From an uncultured Anaerotignum sp. (GTDB lineage Bacteria; Bacillota; Clostridia; Lachnospirales; Anaerotignaceae), in the NCBI RefSeq assembly GCF_934277605.1, contig NZ_CAKQVD010000038.1, positions 1 through 17,384 of the forward strand: a stretch of DNA of 17,384 bases, written 5' to 3'. Under the pieces are notes generated by a model, which was not told the DNA's origin, searched no databases, and was given only the letters and a program-made list of their open reading frames with translations. Positions 6,936-14,127 of the stretch are shown here, one piece after another. The translations under genes were made by a program, and so were the position numbers. The first letter of the stretch is position 1; each line of letters starts with the position of its first letter.

Positions 6936-7514
6936 ATGGAAAAACAGGACCGCAGAGTCATACGGAGCAAAATGCGTATGCGGGAGGCGCTCATTGCGCT
7001 CATGCAGGAAAAGCCCTTCCCGGAGATAACCGCAAAGGATATTACGGAGCAGGCGGATCTCAATCGTGCCACCTTTTATCTTCATTATAATAACGTGTTC
7101 GATTTGTTGGAGGAGCTGGAGGAGGAAACCGTAAGCGGCTTTGCCTGTATGCTCGAGGAAACACCGTTTCGTGAGGATTTTGCTTGGGAAACGGCGCTGA
7201 CCGGCAAAATTTGCGATTATATCATAGAAAATCAGAACCTTTGCCGCTGTTTGTTTCTGAATCCGCATAGCGATTGCTTTGCCGAAAAGCTGACGGAGAT
7301 TATGAAGCATAAGGGGCAAAGGCTGCGGCAGGAGCGTGGCTTGGAAAATGAGCCGCACCAAATGGATTATATCCGCCATTTCATTTCCTGCGGTGCAGTG
7401 GGCATGGTCAAGCAGTGGCTTGCGGAGGGAATGCCTCTGTCCAAGGAGGAAATGATGGCACTGTCGGAAAAAATCATGCACCCGATGTTAAAGCTGTTGC
7501 TTCCCGTTGCATAA
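6936..7514 (+). CDS. TetR/AcrR family transcriptional regulator
   Basis: A 192-residue DNA-binding regulator. The ATG at 6936 is chosen because GGGAGGG lies about 9 bases upstream; the frame is open to 6864, but that includes the promoter. The N-terminus (MEKQDRRVIRSKMRMREALI) and the helix-turn-helix at about 30-54 (ITAKDITEQADLNRATFYLHY) are classical TetR. The C-terminal half ends with FISCGAVGMVKQWLAEGMP, typical of the TetR_C_8-like group found beside exporters in Bacillota. The adaptor gene begins 56 bases later with no terminator, so it heads a probable operon and likely represses it, perhaps releasing on binding an exported compound. The ligand cannot be predicted. Confidence 0.9.
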   Translation: MEKQDRRVIRSKMRMREALIALMQEKPFPEITAKDITEQADLNRATFYLHYNNVFDLLEELEEETVSGFACMLEETPFREDFAWETALTGKICDYIIENQNLCRCLFLNPHSDCFAEKLTEIMKHKGQRLRQERGLENEPHQMDYIRHFISCGAVGMVKQWLAEGMPLSKEEMMALSEKIMHPMLKLLLPVA

Positions 7515-7570
7515 CGAAAAAATCAACGGAAAAAAGCATAAAAATCAGAAAAAAAGAAAGGAAGAATAGA

Positions 7571-8548
7571 ATGGGAAACGGAAAAAAGACAGCAGTGGCA
7601 CTGCTATTGGCAGGCTGCCTTGCACTTGGCGGCTGCGGCACAAAAACAGAAAAGGCGGAGGAGGAGCAGGGCAATTTTGTCACAGGCACAGTGGAATGTA
7701 AGGAGGTCTATGTGCGTGCCAAAATCCCCGGCTATATCACAGATATTCCCATCGAGGAGGGGCAGGAGGTCAATGAGGGCGATTTGCTCTTTTCCACAGA
7801 TAAAAGAGACGTAGAGGTTAAGCAGACACAGGCCTCCGCAACCGAAAAGGCGGCGGCAGGTCAGGTGAAGGCGGCGAAAAATGCGGCAGATGCGGCGGCG
7901 GCAGTTGTGGAAAAGGCAAATGCCAATGTCAGCCTCTTGGAAACGGAATATAAAAAATATCAGGAGCTGTATGAAATGGATGCAGTCTCTCAGGATAATA
8001 TGGATAAGCTGACCACACAGCTTGAGGCGGCAAGATTGGATGCTGCAGCGGCGGAGGCACAGCATCAGGCGGCAAAGGCGCAGTATGAGGCGGCAAATGG
8101 GCAGCTTGCGGCGGCAAAGGGCGTTTTGGCTGAGGTCAATCTCAATCTGGGGCAGACCTCTCAGTTTGCTCCCTGCCGCGGCACCATCACCATGATTTCC
8201 TCCTCTGTCGGCGAGCTGATTGGCACAGGCACCACCATCGTCACCCTCACAGATTTCAGTGACCGTTGGGTAACGGCAAATGTGGATGAATACACCGTCG
8301 GCAAGCTGAAGGTCGGTCAGCAGATTCCCTTAACCAGTAAGGCACACCCCGATACCGTGTTCCATGGTAAGATTGTCAATATCTCTAAAAGCCCCGATTT
8401 TGCAACAAAGAAATCCACCAATGAGCTGAACGATCAGGATGTGGTTACATACGAAGTGAAAATCGCCCTTTCCGATGAGGATGATATCATGCTCTATCCG
8501 GGAATGCTCGTAAAGGTAGACCTGGACAAAGCAGGTGAGAAAAAATGA
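7571..8548 (+). CDS. HlyD/MFP-type lipoprotein adaptor
   Basis: Periplasmic-adaptor-type subunit of an efflux system, anchored outside the cytoplasmic membrane by lipid. The start at 7571 follows AAAGGAAG; a longer in-frame extension overlaps tetR and lacks a signal. The 325-residue protein has a lipoprotein signal with lipobox LGGC and acylated Cys22. Then come the first half of a lipoyl domain (about 41-77, IPGYITDIPIEEGQEVNEGD), an alanine-rich coiled-coil hairpin (about 80-192), the second lipoyl half (193-227, APCRGTITMISSSVGELI) and a beta-barrel domain (228-300). This order matches EmrA/YbhG-like adaptors. Its stop overlaps the next start as ATGA, implying translational coupling to the permease. 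The hairpin would be the docking site for a TolC-like partner, and one is encoded downstream. Confidence 0.9.
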   Translation: MGNGKKTAVALLLAGCLALGGCGTKTEKAEEEQGNFVTGTVECKEVYVRAKIPGYITDIPIEEGQEVNEGDLLFSTDKRDVEVKQTQASATEKAAAGQVKAAKNAADAAAAVVEKANANVSLLETEYKKYQELYEMDAVSQDNMDKLTTQLEAARLDAAAAEAQHQAAKAQYEAANGQLAAAKGVLAEVNLNLGQTSQFAPCRGTITMISSSVGELIGTGTTIVTLTDFSDRWVTANVDEYTVGKLKVGQQIPLTSKAHPDTVFHGKIVNISKSPDFATKKSTNELNDQDVVTYEVKIALSDEDDIMLYPGMLVKVDLDKAGEKK

Positions 8549-9735
8549 TTTTGAAATTTTTTAAGGGGCTTTTTCGGGAGCTTTGGCTCTTGATAAAGGA
8601 GCCGCGGGGAATCTTCATGTTCCTCGTTGCCCCGCTTTTGATGAATATTGTGGTCTGCGGTGCCTTTCAAAACGGCATCGTCAACCATATTCCCTTGGCG
8701 GCGGTGGATATGTCCGCCACGGCAAAAACAAGAGAGCTGATTCGTGCCTTCGATGAATCGGATCGTTTCACCGTCCCCCTTGTTTTGCAGGATTTGGATG
8801 AGGCGAAGCAGAAAATGGCAGAGGGCGAGGTTGAGGGCATCATTGTCATTCCGGAGGATTATACCCGCTCCCTCCAGCTTGGGCAGCAGGCAGAGGTGCT
8901 TGTCGGCATCAACAGCACCAATAACCTTGTCGGCAACAGTGCGGTTGTCTCCGTCATGCAGGTCGTGAAAACCGTTTCCTCTCAGATTGCCGTCAAAAGC
9001 TATGTGGCAGGCGGCAGCAGCATTGCGGAGGGTACGGCAAAGGTCATGCCCATCTCCACGGTTTTGCGTCCGTGGTTCAATCCGCAGTTCAGCTATCTCA
9101 TGTATCTGGGCTTGGGGCTGACCTCCTTGGTCTTTCATCAGCTCTTTCTCTCTGCGGTGGCAGGCTCCTTTGCAGATGAAAAAAAACAGGGGATTCTCTC
9201 AGGCACCCTGCCGAAGCGGGAGTGTATCCTCTATTATTTCGATAAAATGCTGTTCTATGGCGTTGCAGGCTTCTTCAATCTTCTGCTGAACCTGTTCGTC
9301 ATTATGAAACTCTATCATTTCCCCATGCGTGGCAGTCAGGCGGATTTGCTGCTTCTGAGCGGCTGCTTTGTGTTCTGTCTGCTTGGCTTCGGTGCGCTTT
9401 TGGGGCTGTTTTGTAAAAATGCACTGCACGCAATGCAGTGGCTCATGGCGCTGACCTATCCGTTTTTCGTGCTGTCCGGCTTTTCTTGGCCGCATACGGA
9501 AATGCCTGCCCTCTTGGTGCAGCTTGCGGATTTCCTGCCCGTCACGCATTTTATGAGCCCTGTCCGTAATATCGTACTGATGGGGATTGGCTTTGAACGG
9601 GCCTCTCTCCTGCATAGCAAAGCCATGCTGCTGCTTTTGGGTGCAGGTGCCTTTGCGCTCAGCCTTGCGGTCTTTGTGTGGCAGGTGCTTCGTGCGGAGA
9701 AAAAGCAGAAGGCAGGAGAGGAGGTGCAGGCATGA
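8545..9735 (+). CDS. ABC-2 type permease, first of two
   Basis: Integral membrane subunit of an export system, 396 residues. One helix lies near the N-terminus (about 22-40). A large extracytoplasmic domain follows (about 42-180), then five further helices at roughly 183-208, 232-256, 267-290, 297-315 and 361-381. This is the YhaP/YbhR-like ABC2_membrane_3 layout. It overlaps the adaptor stop by 4 bases and its own stop overlaps the next start in the same way. It is paralogous to the next gene: both carry LQLGQQAEVL (here 110-119), followed by QIAVKSYVA and, late in the protein, a PMRGS segment and an LPVTHF segment. These permeases normally work with an ATP-binding subunit; none is encoded here. 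Substrate unknown. Confidence 0.9.
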   Translation: MILKFFKGLFRELWLLIKEPRGIFMFLVAPLLMNIVVCGAFQNGIVNHIPLAAVDMSATAKTRELIRAFDESDRFTVPLVLQDLDEAKQKMAEGEVEGIIVIPEDYTRSLQLGQQAEVLVGINSTNNLVGNSAVVSVMQVVKTVSSQIAVKSYVAGGSSIAEGTAKVMPISTVLRPWFNPQFSYLMYLGLGLTSLVFHQLFLSAVAGSFADEKKQGILSGTLPKRECILYYFDKMLFYGVAGFFNLLLNLFVIMKLYHFPMRGSQADLLLLSGCFVFCLLGFGALLGLFCKNALHAMQWLMALTYPFFVLSGFSWPHTEMPALLVQLADFLPVTHFMSPVRNIVLMGIGFERASLLHSKAMLLLLGAGAFALSLAVFVWQVLRAEKKQKAGEEVQA

Positions 9736-10928
9736 AGGGCGCAGTCAAGCTGTTTTTCAGAGAATGGAGGTATTTGCTCAAACGCCCGCGTTCTCTGGTC
9801 TTGATGATTCTTTTGCCGATTTTTGTTACCTGTCTTTGCGGCAGCAGCTACGCAAAGGGGTATTTTTCGGATTTAAAAATGGGTGTGGTTGATTATAGCT
9901 ACACCAAGCAGACAAGAGAGGTGGTGGAGGCGTTCCGCCAATCCCCCTATTTTGATGTTGTCGGCTATTATAACGATGAGGATGAAATTGCCGAGGCCAT
10001 GCGGGATGGCGAAATTGTCGGCTGTCTGATTTTCCCTGCGGATTTCACACGAAGGCTTCAGCTCGGGCAGCAGGCAGAGGTGCTTCTCGGCTCCAGTGCC
10101 GTCAATATGGGCTATGGCAGTGCCATCAACCTCAAGGGCTCTGAGGTCTTGGGGACAATCTCCACGCAAATCGCAGTCAAAAGTCTGGTTGCAAAGGGCA
10201 AAACGGTGGATGAGGCGCTTGCCGCCATGAACCCCGTCAGCTTTTATACACGCCAGTGGTATAACCCCACCAATAACTTCGGCTATTTCCTTGTGTTCGG
10301 CTTCGTTGCCGCAACCGTCCAGCAGGTGCTCATTTATTTTGCGGCAATCTCTCTGGTAAGGGAAAAGGAAAGCGGTCATTTGGAGGAAATGCAGAGCGTT
10401 TGCAGGTCCGCACCTATGCAGGTGCTTGTCAAAAGCTTGGTCTATTTTCTCATTTCTCTGCTGTCGTGGGCGCTTTGCTCCGCCGTCATCCGTTGGGGCT
10501 ATCACATCCCCATGCGAGGGAGCATGGCGGTTTGGCTTGCTTATAGCAGTCTGTTTCTGCTGTCGATTGTTGCCCTGGGGCAGTTCTTTTCCGCAGTCAT
10601 GCCAAATCCCATTGTGGCAACCTCTGTCTCACTGGTGTTCACCTCTCCCTCTCTGGTGCTCAGCGGCTACACATGGCCAACCATGGCTTTGCCCGCCTTC
10701 TATCAAAAAATCGGGCAGGTCTTTCCGCTGACACACTTCGTCATCGGCTATCGCGATGTGGCGCTGATTGGCTGTGGCTTTGCGGAAGTGAAGGAGGAAA
10801 TGCTCATTTTGTGCGGCATCATTGCGGTCTGCTTGGGGCTGAGCTGTGTCATTTGGCAGCTTCGGCTTAAGCGAATCGAAAAAAAGAAAAGCACGGCAGT
10901 GCAGGGCTCTGCATCGTTGCAGGCATAA
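9732..10928 (+). CDS. ABC-2 type permease, second of two
   Basis: Paralogue of the preceding permease, 398 residues from ATG 9732, which follows GAGGAGGTG and overlaps the previous stop as ATGA; the upstream extension to 9678 lies wholly in the previous gene and is rejected. Layout is the same: N-terminal helix (about 21-38), extracytoplasmic domain with LQLGQQAEVL at 109-118 and QIAVKSLVA, then five helices. Conserved late segments are PMRGS, LVLSGYTWP and FPLTHF. Two half-transporter membrane subunits with one adaptor mirror the YbhG-YbhS-YbhR arrangement, and a heterodimer is likely. The missing piece is the YbhF-like ATPase. A GAAAGGAG ribosome site and a 17-base gap lead to the TolC-like gene. 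Confidence 0.9.
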   Translation: MKGAVKLFFREWRYLLKRPRSLVLMILLPIFVTCLCGSSYAKGYFSDLKMGVVDYSYTKQTREVVEAFRQSPYFDVVGYYNDEDEIAEAMRDGEIVGCLIFPADFTRRLQLGQQAEVLLGSSAVNMGYGSAINLKGSEVLGTISTQIAVKSLVAKGKTVDEALAAMNPVSFYTRQWYNPTNNFGYFLVFGFVAATVQQVLIYFAAISLVREKESGHLEEMQSVCRSAPMQVLVKSLVYFLISLLSWALCSAVIRWGYHIPMRGSMAVWLAYSSLFLLSIVALGQFFSAVMPNPIVATSVSLVFTSPSLVLSGYTWPTMALPAFYQKIGQVFPLTHFVIGYRDVALIGCGFAEVKEEMLILCGIIAVCLGLSCVIWQLRLKRIEKKKSTAVQGSASLQA

Positions 10929-10945
10929 GAAAGGAGTACAGGAAT

Positions 10946-12307
10946 ATGAAATTCTATCCATATAAAAAGGCGTGTGCGCTTCTCGTCACAGGCGCATTGG
11001 CGGCAGGTGCGGCAGTGCCGGCATTTGCGGCGGAGGAAAAAACGGAAGCACCGCAGAACGCCGAGGAAAGCAAAACAAAAGCCATGACCTTAAAGGAAAT
11101 TCAGGCGCTTGTGGTAAAAAATAACCGTCTGAAAACCACCCTCACGCTCAATCAGGAGAAGGTCAAGGCAGGCTTAAGTGCCATTGATGACGGCTTGGAG
11201 GATTTGAAGGATTCGCAGGATAAGGCGGCGCACGCAAGAAGAGATGCAAGTGCCTCTGCAAGCCAAGGGAAGGATGCAATCACTGGCACATTGGCAAAAC
11301 TGGAGGAGGGTAAACTAAAAACCCCATCCGATGAGCTTTGGGCAGGCATCACAAGCGGCCTTCTCTCCGGTGCAGTCAAAACCGCAAGCGGCATGGAAAC
11401 CCTCGTGGATAATGTTGCCGATAGACAGCGGGAAACCCTGGAGGATCAGCAGACAGAGTTGAAAAACACAAAGCTGGATTTGAATAAAACCAAAGAGGAT
11501 TGGGAAAATGAATCCCTTGCCGTCACACAGCTTTTGGTAACAAAAGCCGTGCAGGTGGAAAAGGGTGTCAATCTGCTCACCCAAAAGCAATCCCTCTTGG
11601 AGCGTGTCTGTCAAATCGAGGAGAAAAAGCAGGCATTGGGCTTTAGCACAGGCACAGATTTTTCCGAGAAAAGGATTGCCGTTTCCGAGGGCGCAAAGGA
11701 GCTGCAGGATGCCAAGGACGGCTTAACCCTCTTGAAGCGTCAGCTGAATGATTTGATGGGTAGGGGCTTGGATGAGGAGCTGATTATCACACCCCCCGAG
11801 CTGAGCCGCACCATCGAGGCGGCCCCCGCCTATGATGAGGAGCTGTTGAAAACCGCCACCGATAAAAACTATAAGCTCCAAACGATTTATAGAGATAAGC
11901 AGCAGGCAGAGCGGGATTCCAAAAAGGATGGCCGCTATGATGGACAACTGAAGGCAAGCCGTGTGGATATGGAGCTTGCGGATGTTTCCGCCGAGGAGCA
12001 GAAGGTCAATATCGCCAATGATTTGAAAAACAAGCTTGATGCCATCCAAGCGGCAGGTGCGGCATATCAAACCCAAATGGAGGCTTATAGCAAGGCGGCA
12101 ATCCAATGGGAGCAACAGCAGAAATCCGCAAAGCTTGGCTTGATTTCCGCCGTAGAGCTGCAAGCACTGCAGCTGCAATTTGAGCAGGTGGAAATGCAGC
12201 GTTCCGCCGCCGCCTATGCGTATGATTTGGCGTGGGAGGAATATCAAATGCTGATGAACGGCACCACCTTGGATATTTATGATGTCTATAAGGAAAAGCT
12301 GAGCTAA
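10946..12307 (+). CDS. TolC-like secreted helical protein
   Basis: A 453-residue exported protein with a Sec signal peptide (KK, a hydrophobic run, then AFA before Ala29). The body is almost wholly helical coiled coil in two similar halves. The segment around KRIAVSEGAKELQDAKDGLTLLKRQLNDLMG followed by PPEL, and the C-terminal SAVELQALQLQFEQVEMQRSA, match the repeated helical pattern of outer-membrane efflux (TolC) proteins. I cannot see the amphipathic beta strands that form the membrane barrel of true TolC, so the pore function is doubtful. It starts 17 bases after the permease gene. In a Gram-positive spore former it may act as a wall-spanning partner of the HlyD-like adaptor. The family call is moderate and the function unknown. 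Confidence 0.7.
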   Translation: MKFYPYKKACALLVTGALAAGAAVPAFAAEEKTEAPQNAEESKTKAMTLKEIQALVVKNNRLKTTLTLNQEKVKAGLSAIDDGLEDLKDSQDKAAHARRDASASASQGKDAITGTLAKLEEGKLKTPSDELWAGITSGLLSGAVKTASGMETLVDNVADRQRETLEDQQTELKNTKLDLNKTKEDWENESLAVTQLLVTKAVQVEKGVNLLTQKQSLLERVCQIEEKKQALGFSTGTDFSEKRIAVSEGAKELQDAKDGLTLLKRQLNDLMGRGLDEELIITPPELSRTIEAAPAYDEELLKTATDKNYKLQTIYRDKQQAERDSKKDGRYDGQLKASRVDMELADVSAEEQKVNIANDLKNKLDAIQAAGAAYQTQMEAYSKAAIQWEQQQKSAKLGLISAVELQALQLQFEQVEMQRSAAAYAYDLAWEEYQMLMNGTTLDIYDVYKEKLS

Positions 12308-12345
12308 AAGCAATTTTATGATACAAAAGAAGGGAGCAGTGCAAT

Positions 12346-12993
12346 ATGAAAACGATTGATTTGACACAGCTGATTACAGCGTCCATGCCCGTCTATCCGG
12401 GTACGGAGCCGCCGCATTTGACGGTAGCCAACACCTATGAAACGGATGGCTTTCGGGAAACCCTGCTCTCCTTCTATTCGCACACAGGCACCCACATGGA
12501 TGCCCCCTTTCATCTTTTTGGCGAAGGAACAAGGCTGAATGAAATGCCTGCGGCGCAGTTTGTCGGCAAGGCATTGGTCATTTCCTGCCGAGGCTATGGC
12601 GCAGGGGAGGAAATCGGTATGGAGACACTTGCTCCCGTCCGTCCGCTTGCGGATGAGGCGGATTTCCTGCTCTTTGATACAGGCTGGAGCAGCTATTGGG
12701 GCAAAGCGGAATATTTCGGGGATTATCCCGTTCCCTCCTTGGAGGTCTGCCGCTATGCACTGGAAAGCGGCAAAAAGGGGCTTGGCTTTGATACCATCGG
12801 CATTGATCCCATCGCAGATGAAGGGCTGACACGCCATCGTCTGCTTTTGTCCCAAAGGGATATCGTGATTATCGAAAACCTCACGAATTTGGATAAAATC
12901 GGCAAAGGCCTGTTTCTCTTTGCGGCATTGCCCTTGAATTATGAAAATGCGGATGGCGCACCTGTGCGTGCCGTTGCCCTTGCGGAAGAATAA
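12346..12993 (+). CDS. Cyclase-family (kynurenine formamidase-like) metal hydrolase
   Basis: A 215-residue cytoplasmic enzyme of the PF04199 cyclase family, preceded by GAAGGGAG. The diagnostic metal-binding motif HTGTHMDAPFH lies at 46-56, supplying His46, His50, Asp52 and His56. Other family landmarks are the N-terminal DLTQLI...MPVYPGT segment, FDTGWS in the middle and GFDTIGIDPI. Known members hydrolyse N-formylkynurenine, isatin or similar amides, or act on polyketides. No tryptophan-degradation gene is near, so the substrate is not assigned. It lies 38 bases after the TolC-like gene and 74 before cwlD without a visible terminator, so it may be carried on the export transcript; a functional link is not shown. 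Confidence 0.88.
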   Translation: MKTIDLTQLITASMPVYPGTEPPHLTVANTYETDGFRETLLSFYSHTGTHMDAPFHLFGEGTRLNEMPAAQFVGKALVISCRGYGAGEEIGMETLAPVRPLADEADFLLFDTGWSSYWGKAEYFGDYPVPSLEVCRYALESGKKGLGFDTIGIDPIADEGLTRHRLLLSQRDIVIIENLTNLDKIGKGLFLFAALPLNYENADGAPVRAVALAEE

Positions 12994-13011
12994 ATTTGCG
13001 GAAGAATAATT
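12980..13011 (+). repeat. Tandem 16-bp duplication across the cyclase stop codon
   Basis: TTGCGGAAGAATAAAT (12980-12995) is followed directly by TTGCGGAAGAATAATT (12996-13011), 15 of 16 positions identical. The stop codon lies in the first unit. The duplication adds only untranslated sequence and looks like a slippage or small-duplication event. Confidence 0.8.
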
Positions 13012-13067
13012 TTGCAATCTTTTCCCCTTCCCCTACATATCCTTTAAGTATCAAAGGAGGCGGTAGG

Positions 13068-13760
13068 ATGAAGGGGATTTTTTTGCGTAGAGAGCGGCTC
13101 ATTTTGTGCTGCTGTCTTTGCATCCTTGGTGCGTGTATGCTTGCGGCGGCATTGTGCAAAGAAGCAAGGGCAATGTTCTCTATGACAGGGGTAAAAATCG
13201 TTTTGGATGCAGGGCATGGCGGCTGGGACCCCGGCAAAATGGGCACCCATGGCGAAAATGAAAAAATGCTGAATCTCGCTGTTGTCGAACGGCTGACGGA
13301 ATATCTTGAGCAGGGCGGCGCAGAGGTCATTCTCACCCGCAATACAGATGCTGCACTTGGCAGAACGAAAAAAACGGATATGGCGGAGCGGCAGCGCATT
13401 GCCAATCAAACAGGAGCGGATATCCTCGTCAGCATTCATCAAAATGCCTTCCCCTCGGCAAAGGCAAGGGGCGCACAGGTTTTCTATCATAAAAGCAGTG
13501 AAAAGGGCAAGGTACTGGCGGAATGTGTGCAGGAAAGCCTGCGTGCCCGTCTGGATGAAAATAACGCACGCATGGCAAAGGAAAATCAGGAGTATTATAT
13601 TCTGCGTACCACCCAAATTCCTGCGGTCATCGTGGAGTGCGGCTTTCTTTCCAATGCGGAGGAGGAGCGTCTGCTCAATGATACCGCCTATCAGGAACGG
13701 CTTGCATGGGCGGTTTATTGCGGTATCCTTGACTATTTTGAAAAAATCAGTATCATTTAA
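13068..13760 (+). CDS. cwlD: N-acetylmuramoyl-L-alanine amidase, CwlD-like
   Basis: Zinc amidase of the Amidase_3 family that removes the stem peptide from muramic acid; CwlD does this in spore cortex so that muramic delta-lactam can form. The 230-residue protein starts at ATG 13068 after AAAGGAGG; a TTG-initiated extension is rejected. An N-terminal membrane/signal segment (about 8-30) exports it. Zinc ligands are His50 (DAGHGGWDPG), Glu65 (ENEKMLNL) and His124 (SIHQNAF); catalytic Glu190 sits in VECGFLSN. Length and the GAQVFYH and YQERLAWAVYCGILDYF segments fit Bacillus subtilis CwlD better than larger vegetative amidases. It implies a spore-forming host. The delta-lactam role is inferred from the family. 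Confidence 0.85.
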   Translation: MKGIFLRRERLILCCCLCILGACMLAAALCKEARAMFSMTGVKIVLDAGHGGWDPGKMGTHGENEKMLNLAVVERLTEYLEQGGAEVILTRNTDAALGRTKKTDMAERQRIANQTGADILVSIHQNAFPSAKARGAQVFYHKSSEKGKVLAECVQESLRARLDENNARMAKENQEYYILRTTQIPAVIVECGFLSNAEEERLLNDTAYQERLAWAVYCGILDYFEKISII

Positions 13761-13768
13761 GGAAAGAG

Positions 13769-13841
13769 GGTGTCGACTTTGTCGACACCTAAGTCGAAAT
13801 CAGGATTTCGACTTGTTAAAACAGAAGAATAAACAGATGAG
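13769..13841. repeat. Palindromic intergenic repeat, copy 1
   Basis: Two adjacent hairpins start 8 bases after the cwlD stop: GGTGTCGAC/GTCGACACC with loop TTT, then AAGTCGAAATC/GATTTCGACTT with loop AG. A 27-base tail follows, including GAATAAACAGA. The same 73-bp unit recurs at 17312-17384 with 7 substitutions, none of them in a stem. No U-tract follows, so this is not an ordinary terminator. It behaves like a REP-type intergenic element. Confidence 0.85.
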
Positions 13842-13875
13842 TTCCATCGGCTGAAGCCTTGAAACTTTGTCAGCA

Positions 13876-14036
13876 CTTTGCTTCGCAAAGCCGCCCACAG
13901 CGGCGGGGTTTATCTTCCCCGTGCATTACTGTTTTCCTCTCAGGAAGTAAATTCCGACTGCGAATTCCAGTCGGGAAACTACTTACCGCCCAAGAAGGGG
14001 CGGCAGGCGAAGCCTGCTTTGCGTTGCAAAGTAATG
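13876..14036. repeat. Dense array of hairpins in the cwlD-helicase gap
   Basis: Within 161 bases at least six stems are seen: CTTTGC/GCAAAG (13876-13890), CCGCC/GGCGG (13891-13906), TTCCGACTG with CAGTCGGGAA (13952-13977, extended by AAGTA/TACTT), CCGCCC/GGGCGG (13986-14003), GCAGGC/GCCTGC (14003-14017) and CTTTGC/GCAAAG (14017-14031). An enclosing CATTACT/AGTAATG pair spans 13924-14036. The left and right flanks carry the same kinds of module, CTTTGC and CCGCC, in mirrored order. No credible ORF exists here; frames across it give low-complexity translations. The rest of the gap (14037-14127) shows nothing but the helicase ribosome site. Confidence 0.7.
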
Positions 14037-14127
14037 AACAGTCGTTTCCCAAACCTTTCCGCAGTATCAGAAGGATTTTATTTATGGGGGGCATAACTTC
14101 TGCATCGAAAAAAGAAAGGATGTATTT

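Noticed and set aside
6669..7481. 270-residue open frame on the minus strand opposite tetR
   Set aside because: Rich in His, Phe and Leu in the manner of antisense frames, lacks motifs, and lies opposite an unmistakable TetR gene and its promoter.
7415..7570. 52-codon upstream extension of the HlyD-like gene
   Set aside because: It overlaps tetR out of frame, and the lipoprotein signal with its ribosome site starts cleanly at 7571.
13769..13841. Possible CRISPR repeat
   Set aside because: Only two distant copies exist, each in a separate intergenic region, with no spacer array and no cas genes.
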